A stretch of DNA of 24,330 nucleotides from assembly GCA_900557045.1 (NCBI GenBank), contig USQY01000022.1, forward strand, positions 1-24,330. The letters are read 5' to 3'. The notes under the pieces were generated by a model. It did not search any database. It worked only from the letters and a program-made list of their open reading frames with translations, and was not told the origin of the DNA. A program made the translations under genes and the position numbers. Shown here piece after piece: positions 6,749-14,186 of the stretch; position 1 is the stretch's first letter, and the number at the start of each line of letters is the position of its first letter. Origin of the DNA: an uncultured Clostridium sp. Lineage in GTDB: Bacteria; Bacillota; Clostridia; TANB77; CAG-508.

Positions 6749-6925
6749 CTATTCATCCAAAGATGCAGACTTCACTGGGGTAAAATCCCCTGGATGTGAA
6801 AAGAATACAACCCATTTTCCTTTATAATCTGATAACTTTACTTTTCCCATTGTAGTTTCCGCTTCAAAATCAGGAGCTATTTGTCCTATTTTTACATTGC
6901 CATTCATCATTATTTCGTAATCCAT
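6749..6925 (-). pseudogene. N-terminal part of interrupted 1-Cys peroxiredoxin
   Basis: The start ATG at 6925 lies 8 bases after GGAGG. The product would begin MDYEIMMNGNVKIGQIAPDF and continue through LSDYKGKWVVFFSHPGDFTP. Those are the first two strands and the helix leading into the active-site loop of a thiol peroxidase that detoxifies hydrogen peroxide and organic peroxides. After V51 the homology stops at the att core, and element DNA supplies a short nonsense tail (KSASLDE) before a stop. The missing next residue is the peroxidatic cysteine (expected at position 52), found at the other junction near 2450. No activity is possible from this half. Confidence 0.9.
6774..6783. repeat. att core, peroxiredoxin N-half junction
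   Basis: This is the second copy of ACTGGGGTAA. On the coding strand it follows GGGGATTT, so the rebuilt chromosomal site would contain GGGGATTTTACCCC, an inverted repeat of the kind serine integrases often recognise. Confidence 0.85.
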
Positions 6926-7041
6926 AAAATAAACCTCCAATCATATTTTTTATATGATATGATTAAAAGATCTTTTTTGATACACTATTGTTTAAAATAT
7001 AAATACTATGTGATATCATACTATTATTTTCACTTGAATAA

Positions 7042-7479
7042 AATGAAAGTACATGGGAGCATTTAAAATTACTGTTTTATCCAATGCTTATAATGACTGT
7101 TATTGGATATTTTTATTTTGGTAGCACTGTTAAAAATTTTTTATGTGCTAAACTTTTAGGCATTACATATGCTATTAGTTTTATAATCATATTTTTCTAC
7201 ACTTATACTGGAATAATTGGTACTAATTTTGCTGTTTTAGATATTGGCAGTTTTTTTGTGGCAGCATTTATTGAAGAATATGTATCTTTCAGAAAAATGT
7301 TTACTTTAAATATGTGTAATAAATATATTGCTGTAACTGTTTTAGGTATGCTACTTTTGGCATTTATTGTTTTCACATATTTTCCTCCAAAAATAAATTT
7401 ATTTAAAGACCCAGTAACAGAAACCTCAGAACATGTGTCTGAGGTTTCTGTTAATTTAATTTATTTTAGTTTGTTTTAA
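7042..7479 (+). pseudogene. DUF6512-like membrane protein remnant
   Basis: From 7042 the plus strand reads NESTWEHLKLLFYPMLIMTV, then YFYFGS, FYTYTGIIG, several hydrophobic segments and the near-terminal motif FPPKINLFKDPVT. That layout matches the DUF6512 family of small integral membrane proteins (about 170-190 residues). An in-frame TAA lies immediately before NESTWEH, preceded by FSLE in the same frame; no intact N-terminus with a ribosome site is visible. The usual last residues are also replaced by sequence running into the terminator. A protein starting at the ATG at 7084 is possible but lacks a clear Shine-Dalgarno. It is treated as decayed. Confidence 0.6.
7415..7453. terminator. Bidirectional terminator between DUF6512 remnant and cadA
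   Basis: A 16-bp perfect stem (arms 7415-7430 and 7438-7453) encloses a 7-base loop, with T-rich DNA on the plus-strand side. It sits between convergent genes and can serve both, although it is inside the tail of the remnant frame. Confidence 0.8.
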
Positions 7480-7490
7480 TTTGGTTTAAT

Positions 7491-9392
7491 TTATTTACAC
7501 TTCAAAATTCTTAAAGAATTTAAAACAGCAATAACAGAAACTCCAACATCAGCAAAAACTGCTTCCCACATATTTGCAATTCCTAAGCTACCTAATAATA
7601 AAACTATTATTTTTACAGCAATTGCAAAAATTATATTTTGTTTAACAATTTTTAGAGTTCTTTTTGATATTTTTATAGCATCAATAATTTTTGAAGGTTC
7701 ATCATTCATAATAACAACATCAGCTGCTTCTATTGCTGCATCTGAACCAATTCCACCCATTGCAATTCCTATATCAGCTAAATTAAGTACAGGTGCATCA
7801 TTTATTCCGTCTCCTACAAAAATTAACTTTCCTTTTTTAGATTTAATTTTATCTAAGTCTTTCATTTTTTCCACTTTTTCATCTGGTAATAATTCTGCAT
7901 AATATTTATCTATGTTTAACTCTTTTGCAATGTCTGATGCAACATTATCTAAATCTCCTGTAAGCATTATTGTTTGCTTAATTCTATTTTGTTTTAATTT
8001 TTCAATAGTCATCTTTGAATCAGGCTTGATTACATCTGATATTACAATATATCCACAATATTTTTTATTTATAGCAATATAAATTACTGTTCCTATTTCA
8101 TTGATTTTTGAATATTCTATATTAAATTTTTCCATTATTTTTGAATTGCCTATAATAACTTCGTTTGTTTCTCTGTAATTTCCTGCAAAGAAATTATCCT
8201 GTGTTGTATTGTTTTTAATATTTACTTGTTTTATCATTGCAACTATTCCACAACCAGAAATTTCTTCAATTTTTTCAATTAATTTATGATTTATTTCTTT
8301 TCCATAAGCATTTAATATTGATTTTGCAATAGGATGATTTGAATGGTTTTCAGCATATGCTGCCAATTCAAGTATTTCCTGATTAGTAATATTATCAACT
8401 GTTGATGAAACTTTACTTACTTCAAAAACTCCTTTAGTTAAAGTTCCTGTTTTATCAAAAACAACAATTTCACTATTTGCTAAATCTTCAATATATGTAC
8501 TTCCTTTAATTAAAACTCCTTTTTTTGAAGCAGCACCTATTCCCCCAAAAAAGCCTAAAGGTATTGATATTACTAGTGCACATGGACATGAGATAACTAA
8601 AAATGTAAATGCTCTATTTATCCATTCTACAAAACTTGAATGTGATATGATTGGTGGAACTATTGCTATAATCAATGCTAAAACAACAACTATTGGTGTA
8701 TAATATTTTGCAAATTTAGTAATAAATTTCTCTGAATTTGATTTTTTATCATCTGATTCTTCTATTAATGATAATATTTTGCTTACTGTTGATTCTCCAA
8801 ATTCTTTTACTACTTCTACTGTAAGTACACCATTAATATTTATGCACCCACTTAATATTGTATCTCCAGTTTCTACACCTCGTGGAATAGATTCACCTGT
8901 TAATGCTGATGTATCTAATGTAGATATTCCTTCAACAATTTTACCATCCAGTGGAATTTTTTCACCTGGTTTAATTACTATTAAATCACCTATTTTAACA
9001 TCTTGAGGATTTACTTTTTTTATACCATCTTCGCTTTTTAAATTAGCATAATCTGCTTTAATACTAGCTAAACTTTCAATAGATTTCCTAGAATTCTCTA
9101 TTGCTCTGTCTTGAAACATTTCACCAATTTCGTAAAATAACATAACTGTTACTGCTTCTGGATAATCTCCAATAATAATTGCACCAATTGTAGCTATTGC
9201 CATTAGAAAATTCTCGTCAAATAGCTCTCCATGAAAAATATTTTTTACTGCCTTTATAATTATCTCCGCTCCTATTATAATATAACTTATTATAAATATA
9301 GAATTTTTTATTAATTGATTATCAAATTTTGCTAATAGTCCAACAATCAAAAGAATTGCTGAAATTATTATTTTTATATTTTCTTTTTTCAT
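7491..9392 (-). CDS. cadA: Zn/Cd/Pb-exporting P1B-type ATPase (CadA/ZntA type)
   Basis: This 633-residue heavy-metal efflux ATPase of the cell membrane is complete apart from the optional N-terminal metal-binding domain, which is absent; the protein begins directly with transmembrane helices. Visible motifs are TGES (165-168) of the actuator domain, CPC (269-271) in SCPCALVIS of the transport helix, DKTGTLT with phosphorylated D313, an HP motif in NHPIAKS, and GDGINDAP of the hinge. An Asp in the last helices (FADVGVSVIAVLNSLR) matches the second metal ligand of Zn/Cd pumps rather than Cu pumps. It is preceded by an ArsR/CadC-type repressor in the same direction (9464-9823), forming a metal-induced operon. 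Exact metal preference is inferred. Confidence 0.93.
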   Translation of the reverse strand: MKKENIKIIISAILLIVGLLAKFDNQLIKNSIFIISYIIIGAEIIIKAVKNIFHGELFDENFLMAIATIGAIIIGDYPEAVTVMLFYEIGEMFQDRAIENSRKSIESLASIKADYANLKSEDGIKKVNPQDVKIGDLIVIKPGEKIPLDGKIVEGISTLDTSALTGESIPRGVETGDTILSGCININGVLTVEVVKEFGESTVSKILSLIEESDDKKSNSEKFITKFAKYYTPIVVVLALIIAIVPPIISHSSFVEWINRAFTFLVISCPCALVISIPLGFFGGIGAASKKGVLIKGSTYIEDLANSEIVVFDKTGTLTKGVFEVSKVSSTVDNITNQEILELAAYAENHSNHPIAKSILNAYGKEINHKLIEKIEEISGCGIVAMIKQVNIKNNTTQDNFFAGNYRETNEVIIGNSKIMEKFNIEYSKINEIGTVIYIAINKKYCGYIVISDVIKPDSKMTIEKLKQNRIKQTIMLTGDLDNVASDIAKELNIDKYYAELLPDEKVEKMKDLDKIKSKKGKLIFVGDGINDAPVLNLADIGIAMGGIGSDAAIEAADVVIMNDEPSKIIDAIKISKRTLKIVKQNIIFAIAVKIIVLLLGSLGIANMWEAVFADVGVSVIAVLNSLRILKCK

Positions 9393-9463
9393 ATTATATT
9401 CATTCCTTTCTCGGTTTACTATTGTTAATTTTGCACAATAGTAATGTGCCTAATCTGTGCCAA

Positions 9464-9823
9464 TTATTCATGATTGATATGATCTAAAGCTGATTCAAAC
9501 ACTTCTTGAACATGGTTATCACTTAATGAATAATATACTGTTTTTCCTTCTTTTCTGTATTTTACCAGTTTAGCTTTTCTTAATATTGCTAATTGGTGTG
9601 ATACTGATGATTTAGTCATTTGTAATACATTTGCTATATCGCATACACACATTTCATTTTGATCTAATGCTGCTATTATTTTTGCTCTTGTTGAATCACC
9701 TAATATTTTGAAAAAATCAGATATTTTATTTATTTTTTCTTGCTGTATCATAGTATTTAACACTTTTTTTACTATGTCTTCATGTATAATATTACAATCA
9801 CATATAAATTCATTTTTCGACAT
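9464..9823 (-). CDS. cadC: ArsR/SmtB-family metal-sensing repressor (CadC type)
   Basis: This 119-residue winged-helix repressor starts at an ATG 8 bases after GGGAG; an in-frame ATG at 9841 would add six residues. Two kinds of metal site are visible. One is the thiolate site with an N-terminal CDC (FICDCN) and the ELCVCD-like EMCVCDIA on helix 3, as in CadC. The other is the helix-5 site DNH...DHINHE, matching the D-x-H...H-x-x-H/E ligands of SmtB/CadC. The recognition helix is MTKSSVSHQLAILRKAKLV. It binds the operators at 9904-9954 and releases them when Cd, Pb or Zn binds. It is the first gene of the cadC-cadA operon. Confidence 0.92.
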   Translation of the reverse strand: MSKNEFICDCNIIHEDIVKKVLNTMIQQEKINKISDFFKILGDSTRAKIIAALDQNEMCVCDIANVLQMTKSSVSHQLAILRKAKLVKYRKEGKTVYYSLSDNHVQEVFESALDHINHE

Positions 9824-9903
9824 TTTTAGTTCTCCCTTCATAATTCCTTATTATTAAATTATTGATATTTAATTTTTTGATACTGTCTATTATTTTTATT
9901 TTA

Positions 9904-9961
9904 GTTGAATGTTTATTCAACTTTCAATTACATTATAATTGAATTGTTATTCAACTGTCAA
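9904..9961 (-). promoter_or_regulatory. cadC-cadA promoter with two operators
   Basis: The minus strand reads TTGACA (9956-9961), an 18-base spacer, then TATAAT (9932-9937). The palindrome TTGAAT-n4-ATTCAA (9939-9954) lies wholly in the spacer. A second copy, GTTGAAT-n4-ATTCAAC (9904-9921), covers the region just downstream of the -10 box. Two operators in these positions fit repression by the ArsR-family protein encoded next to them. Confidence 0.85.
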
Positions 9962-10063
9962 TATTTTTTATAAAAATAAATAAATTTTTAACTAATTTCA
10001 AAAAACATATTATAATTATTTATGATATTTATTTTTACCTTTGTTAATATATAAAAAGAGAAC

Positions 10064-10115
10064 CTTCTTTTTTCCTTGCCTGCTTTATAATTTACTGACA
10101 AGGAAAAGAAAAAAG
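10064..10115 (-). other. Long imperfect hairpin in the cad upstream gap
   Basis: CTTCTTTTTTCCTTG (10064-10078) pairs with CAAGGAAAAGAAAAAAG (10099-10115) with one mismatch. The gap 9962-10233 holds this stem, the hairpin at 10208-10234, and no gene. It could be a terminator for the kinase transcript or a decayed element; neither is provable here. Confidence 0.4.
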
Positions 10116-10207
10116 TCCTATTTTTTATTTGTTTTGTGTCTGCTCAAGATATATAAAAACTTTCCTTTCTATTTATTTGATTTATATTTGTTTTATGTTT
10201 ATTAAGG

Positions 10208-10234
10208 ATGAAAAGAAAAACGTCCCCTTTTCAT
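10208..10234 (-). terminator. Hairpin at the end of the AgrC-like gene
   Basis: ATGAAAAG (10208-10215) and CTTTTCAT (10227-10234) form an 8-bp stem reaching the stop codon of the kinase gene. Without a clear U-run, this is a weak terminator candidate. Confidence 0.45.
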
Positions 10235-11598
10235 TAATCGTAAATTTCTAATTGTTGGCAAAACAATTCATTTCTCTTTGTTGTAAATAAATTTAGATTA
10301 TTACTCTTACACAAAATCTTTCTAACAGTCCATAATCCTAATCCGTGTTGTTTTTGACCATCCTTTTTGCTTGTATATCCTTTAGTAAAAATTTTATCTA
10401 TATCAATATCTATTTCATTATAGCTGTTTTCAATTATTATTAATTTTCTATTAGCACGAAAATCTTTTATAAATTTTACATTAATGATTTTTTCTTCACA
10501 TTCTTTAGCTGCTTCTATAGCATTATCTAATAATATTGCTAAAATTTTGCATAGTTGGTAATTTGATACTTCTAAGTTATCTAAATTTATCATGACTTCT
10601 ATATTCATTTTAATATTATTCTCTTCTGCTAAAAAGTATTTAGTTGTAAGAATGCTATATACTCCTGGATTTTTTATAATGTTAGGATCTAAAATTCCCA
10701 TATTATTTACATATTTGCATTCTTGAAGCATAGATTTACACATATTTTTTATTCCTTCTATGTTTTCTATTTCTGCATAACCGTTTAATGCTTGTATTGT
10801 ATTACTATAATCATGTCTGAATCCACGTATATTATCATACATAATTGATAGTGTCTTATTATATGCTTCTAAATTATTTATTTTAGTATCTTGTTCTTGA
10901 AGTTTAGTTAAGGCTATGAAATCTTTTATGCTCATATAGAAAAATACTACTAATGATACTAAATCTAATACAAAAATACTAAATGGGAAATCTGTAATAT
11001 ACATTGTCATTTCTATAGTATTAAAGAATACTAAACTTTCACCTATAATTGATATTATAATTACTGTATTTTTTCCTTTTTTACTTAAATTATCATTTAT
11101 GCGTATTTTGATATTATGTTTAGAAATTATATAACATAGTATCAATCTACATACAAAAATAGACATTATTACACAAAATTTATATTTTATATTGTCTAGT
11201 CCTTCTTTGTATACATTTATATTGTCAAATCCTATACAAAACAATTTTGAAAAAACAGCTTCCACACATAGTATTGTAATAGAATTTATAACCGCTCCTA
11301 ATATGCATTTTTCGATATTTTGTTTTAGAGTTTTTTTATACAATATTATTTCCCATATTACATTTATTGTTCTATAATATGAAACTGGAACTATAGCTGC
11401 AGTTAATGTTCTTAATATAGTTTCTATAACAATTATTTTAACATTTTGCTTTTTAGTAGTCTTTATACTAAATAATTTAACAAAAATATATTCATTAATA
11501 CATGCACAAGTTACTGCACAGATAAATGTAACAATAAACCATTGGATAAAATTGTTAATTTCTATATTTCTTTCTAACTCAAAAAAAATTCTTTCCAT
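10234..11598 (-). CDS. AgrC-like GHKL sensor histidine kinase (orphan)
   Basis: This is a membrane sensor kinase of about 454 residues. The N-terminal half has about six hydrophobic segments. The cytoplasmic half shows the AgrC/ComD pattern: the phospho-acceptor His in GFRHDYSN (His262 from this start), the N-box LLDNAIEAA and the G-box KQHGLGLWTVRKI. Such kinases usually sense a secreted autoinducing peptide and phosphorylate a LytTR-type regulator. Here neither an AgrB/AgrD pair nor a LytTR regulator is adjacent: the cad operon follows and a divergent lipoprotein gene precedes. The start was chosen for GGTG 7 bases upstream; an in-frame ATG at 11634 lacks a ribosome site. The promoter is at 11654-11682. 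Signal and partner are unknown. Confidence 0.85.
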   Translation of the reverse strand: MERIFFELERNIEINNFIQWFIVTFICAVTCACINEYIFVKLFSIKTTKKQNVKIIVIETILRTLTAAIVPVSYYRTINVIWEIILYKKTLKQNIEKCILGAVINSITILCVEAVFSKLFCIGFDNINVYKEGLDNIKYKFCVIMSIFVCRLILCYIISKHNIKIRINDNLSKKGKNTVIIISIIGESLVFFNTIEMTMYITDFPFSIFVLDLVSLVVFFYMSIKDFIALTKLQEQDTKINNLEAYNKTLSIMYDNIRGFRHDYSNTIQALNGYAEIENIEGIKNMCKSMLQECKYVNNMGILDPNIIKNPGVYSILTTKYFLAEENNIKMNIEVMINLDNLEVSNYQLCKILAILLDNAIEAAKECEEKIINVKFIKDFRANRKLIIIENSYNEIDIDIDKIFTKGYTSKKDGQKQHGLGLWTVRKILCKSNNLNLFTTKRNELFCQQLEIYD

Positions 11599-11653
11599 AT
11601 TATTCACCCTTTTATTTTCATTTTTATACAACATTTCTTATTTTTATATTTTA

Positions 11654-11682
11654 ATTTTAACATGCAAGCATAGTGTTTACAA
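11654..11682 (-). promoter_or_regulatory. Promoter of the AgrC-like kinase
   Basis: The minus strand reads TTGTAA, a 17-base spacer, then TAAAAT, about 55 bases before the chosen start. Just upstream of it, at about 11695-11720, the motif GTCGAAA occurs twice on the minus strand and could be a regulator site. Confidence 0.55.
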
Positions 11683-11891
11683 CAAAAATCGTACTTCAAA
11701 TTTCGACTACTTTCGACTTTTTGTTATTCTAAATACTATTGCAAAACCATTTCATAAGATAATATATATTTGTGCTTTTACATAATTATTATTTTTAACC
11801 GAATAATCCTAATTCTATGAATTCTAATATCAACATTAAAAATGTAAAAAATTTATTTTTCAAAACTATAGCATAAAAAATAACACTATGT

Positions 11892-11918
11892 TATAATTTG
11901 ATTGTATGCAATAGCATA
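11892..11918 (+). promoter_or_regulatory. -10 box and inverted repeat ahead of the lipoprotein gene
   Basis: A perfect TATAAT (11892-11897) with no good -35 box lies 47 bases before the start. It is followed by TATGC-n4-GCATA (11905-11918) near the expected transcription start. A weak -35 plus a palindrome at +1 suggests a regulated promoter. The rest of 11683-11891 shows no gene. Confidence 0.5.
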
Positions 11919-11943
11919 TCTACATAAACAAGGGGGTGAAACA

Positions 11944-12354
11944 ATGAAAAAAACAGCAAAAAGTATAGTATTAGCTTTAGTTATGGGAATTTTATTAATA
12001 GCTTTAACAGGTTGTGGTGCTAATAAATTAGTTGCTACAAAATCATCAGATGATGAATTCATGGGAAAATATGAAGAAAAAATCGAAATTTCATTTAAAG
12101 ATGATAAAGCAGATCAAATAGTATGGACTATGGAATTTGAGGATGAAGATAAAGCTGAATCTGTTGCTTCTATATTTAAATTAGCTAATAGCAGTGACGA
12201 AGATACTAAAATTGATGTAGAACAAAACGGTAAAAAAGTTACTTTAAAAATGGATGCAAAATCATTTGCTTCTCAAGAAGATATAGATGATAATTCTTTA
12301 TCTAAAGAAGAAATGAAAAAATCTCTTGAAGATGAAGGTTATACAGTAAAATAA
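11944..12354 (+). CDS. Small secreted lipoprotein, function unknown
   Basis: This 136-residue protein starts at an ATG 6 bases after GGGGTG. It has a lipoprotein signal peptide: a KK-x-x-K basic start, a hydrophobic core and the lipobox LTGC, giving Cys as the lipidated residue. The mature part is rich in Asp, Glu and Lys and ends VK. It has short strand-like segments (EKIEISFKDDK, QIVWTMEFEDE, KVTLKMDAKSF) that resemble DUF1307/YehR-type small lipoproteins, but this match is only suggestive. It would be anchored on the outer face of the membrane. It is a single gene with its own terminator, divergent from the AgrC-like kinase. Confidence 0.85.
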   Translation: MKKTAKSIVLALVMGILLIALTGCGANKLVATKSSDDEFMGKYEEKIEISFKDDKADQIVWTMEFEDEDKAESVASIFKLANSSDEDTKIDVEQNGKKVTLKMDAKSFASQEDIDDNSLSKEEMKKSLEDEGYTVK

Positions 12355-12397
12355 AATTAAAACTAGAGTTTCATAAAAAAACTCTAGTTTTAATTTT
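12353..12397 (+). terminator. Strong intrinsic terminator of the lipoprotein gene
   Basis: A 19-bp perfect stem (12353-12371 with 12379-12397, 7-base loop) starts inside the stop codon region and is followed by a T-rich stretch on the plus strand. Confidence 0.85.
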
Positions 12398-12508
12398 ATT
12401 CTTTTTTACTTATTTGTTTTTATATAAATATTGTTGCCATTATGCAAATCATATGATTTTTATATAAATTATTTAATTTTCGTACGATATTATTAAAACT
12501 ATACAAAA

Positions 12509-13459
12509 CTATTTACTTTTATACAACATTTGTAACATAGCTTCATCGCGAAAATCAAATGCGTCTTTAAATGTTATATTTTGATTTTTTCCTATTTCTT
12601 CATAATCTACATCTATTACATTAAATTCTTTGAAATTATTTTTAACCTCTTCATATAATTTATTTTTCTTTGTTCCCTCAACAGAAAACGGTTTATGCAT
12701 AATTATAGTTAGTCCTTTTACTTTTACTTTTGCAATATCTTTTATAATTTCAAACAAATAATTATATTCATTATTACAATCAAAATATATTGTTGTATTT
12801 TTATCTTTAATAATACCGTTCAATTTATTTCTAATTTCCATATAATCTTTTACATATATATTTCCATTTTTGCTTATAAGGCTATTTGATATATCTATAT
12901 TAAATACATTATTTGCTTCTTTTGAAAAAGTATGAATATTGAAAAATTGAATATTGTTTAATTTTTCATATTTTTCTATTATTTTATCTGAAATACTATT
13001 ATCAAAATATATAAAATATGAATTTATTACGTTTCCTTTATTATATTGTAGATTGTATATTATCTCATTTGTATTTTCATCTATAGATTCGTTAACTTTC
13101 TTGAATCCCATCGCTTTAAAAAATAATACACCATTTACATTTTTCTTATATATTTTAATATTAATTGTATCATATTCGGTTTTTACTTTTTCTAATAGTA
13201 ATTTTCCGATTCCTTCTCTTATAATTTCTGGTTTTACTTGAATACTCAGTATTTCACCCTGATTTGATACAGATATAAATGCTAAAATTTTTTCTGCTTC
13301 TGTATACACATATATACTGCTTGCCAAGAATTCATCTCTTGTTTTTACATAGTTGTCTATCCAATATTGATTTTTTATAAATGGTTGAAATTGCTGGTTA
13401 TTGTCTTTCCATATTTTCATTATAATATCTATATCTCTTTTGTTAAATTTTTTTAGCAA
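12509..13459 (-). CDS. GNAT acetyltransferase fused to a degenerate FtsZ-like domain
   Basis: This 316-residue protein starts at TTG 8 bases after GAGAGGA. Residues 1-140 are a GNAT acetyltransferase domain with the acetyl-CoA motif IREGIGK (80-86) and the usual FFKAMGFKKV strand-helix. Residues 145-316 resemble the GTPase domain of FtsZ: TIYFDC...IIKDIAKVKVKGLTIIMHK leads into KPFSVEG (256-262), close to the FtsZ signature TKPFxFEG. Then come a helix, FNVIDVDYEEIG and NITFKDAFDFRDEAMLQM, aligning with the FtsZ segment LIVIPNDKLL...ISxLDAFxxADDVLLQ. The GTP-binding loops are gone: GGGTGTG is replaced by about DCNNEYNY (227-234) and no GGAGNN is seen. A non-hydrolysing scaffold or FtsZ-interacting role is possible. 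The GNAT call is firm, the FtsZ relation is by eye. Confidence 0.75.
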   Translation of the reverse strand: MLKKFNKRDIDIIMKIWKDNNQQFQPFIKNQYWIDNYVKTRDEFLASSIYVYTEAEKILAFISVSNQGEILSIQVKPEIIREGIGKLLLEKVKTEYDTINIKIYKKNVNGVLFFKAMGFKKVNESIDENTNEIIYNLQYNKGNVINSYFIYFDNSISDKIIEKYEKLNNIQFFNIHTFSKEANNVFNIDISNSLISKNGNIYVKDYMEIRNKLNGIIKDKNTTIYFDCNNEYNYLFEIIKDIAKVKVKGLTIIMHKPFSVEGTKKNKLYEEVKNNFKEFNVIDVDYEEIGKNQNITFKDAFDFRDEAMLQMLYKSK

Positions 13460-13493
13460 TTCTATATTCCTCTCTTTCCATATATTTGGTTTA

Positions 13494-13537
13494 AATTTAA
13501 GTGGTGAACATTTTATATAGAGTTCACCACTTAAATT
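13494..13537 (-). terminator. Hairpin behind the HD-domain gene
   Basis: A 16-bp perfect stem (arms 13494-13509 and 13522-13537, 12-base loop) lies six bases after the stop of the HD-domain gene and separates it from the GNAT/FtsZ-like gene. The U-run is poor. Confidence 0.65.
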
Positions 13538-13542
13538 ATTTT

Positions 13543-14097
13543 TTAAATATCATAAAAGTATGTAGACTCTAAATCTGCTTCATTTAATAGTAATGCTAAA
13601 GGATATCTTTTATATGCTGCTCCTAATGAATTATATACTTCTTTAGGTTCTGAAAATCCCATATGCCAACGAATGCAGTATTTTTCTTCTGAAGTTAATT
13701 TTATGTATTCTGTTAACATCATTACAGATTTTTCACCATGACCATATGGTATAGTATCATCTATTGTATAATATGGAACTTTTTCCCATTCTCCTCTTTC
13801 ATTTTTGGCATTTCTATAATCTACTTTATAAAAATTAACTTTGCAAATATCATGTAATAATCCTATTATTATTAATGTGTCTTCCGCAAATTCCATTTTC
13901 ATAACATTGTTTTTTGCTTTATGTTTTAATATTTCATACACTTTCATACTATGTTCTAAAAGTCCACCTTCATAATCTCCATGAAATCTAGTACTTGCTG
14001 GTGCTGTGAAAAAGTCTGTTTTTTCTATAAAGTTTATTAAATCTTCTATTCCTTCTCTTTTTGTGCTTTTTAGTAATTCTATAAATTCTTCTTTCAT
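13543..14097 (-). CDS. HD-domain hydrolase
   Basis: This 184-residue protein starts at an ATG 9 bases after AGGAG. It shows the HD metal-dependent phosphohydrolase motif set in order: EHSMKV (first His), LLHDICKV (HD), YGHGEKS, RWHMGF (His) and NEADLEST (Asp). N-terminally, TRFHGDYEGGLLEHS is a common lead-in of HD proteins found both in clostridial chromosomes and in phages. The likely reaction is hydrolysis of a nucleotide or cyclic nucleotide phosphate, but the substrate is unknown. It lies behind metG in the same direction with a 90-base gap, so they may be co-transcribed. Confidence 0.85.
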   Translation of the reverse strand: MKEEFIELLKSTKREGIEDLINFIEKTDFFTAPASTRFHGDYEGGLLEHSMKVYEILKHKAKNNVMKMEFAEDTLIIIGLLHDICKVNFYKVDYRNAKNERGEWEKVPYYTIDDTIPYGHGEKSVMMLTEYIKLTSEEKYCIRWHMGFSEPKEVYNSLGAAYKRYPLALLLNEADLESTYFYDI

Positions 14098-14186
14098 TAC
14101 ATCTATCTCCTTTGAAATTTAGCTTTTGAATTTTAATTTTACCTTTAATTTTGCCTTTTTCTAATATTTTATTGCAATATTTTACT

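Larger units (their letters stand above)
2453..6783 (-). mobile_element. 4.3-kb serine-recombinase element inserted in peroxiredoxin gene
   Basis: The element is bounded by a 10-bp direct repeat (2453-2462 and 6774-6783; one unit is 4,321 bp). It is integrated in the codons for FTPV, just before the peroxidatic Cys. In minus-strand order it holds a promoter, a DGR-target-like gene, two hairpins, a 71-residue ORF, a large serine recombinase and a frameshifted BRO-type antirepressor. The recombinase explains the short core with no transposon-type terminal inverted repeats. Joining the two outer flanks recreates an uninterrupted peroxiredoxin frame across the junction. Joining the two inner flanks gives a putative attP with AGAC/GTCT arms on either side of the core. 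It carries no conjugation or replication genes, so it would be a minimal integrative element or a satellite of a larger one. Confidence 0.85.

Noticed and set aside
6521..6830. Plus-strand open frame across the right end of the element and into the peroxiredoxin N-half
   Set aside because: It has no start codon or ribosome site, and its last part is the opposite strand of the peroxiredoxin gene; probably chance or an old remnant.
9962..10233. Possible AgrD-like peptide gene next to the AgrC-like kinase
   Set aside because: The only ATG frame on the minus strand is a 10-codon one in the hairpin at 10208-10234, with no Cys/Ser thiolactone motif or amphipathic leader.
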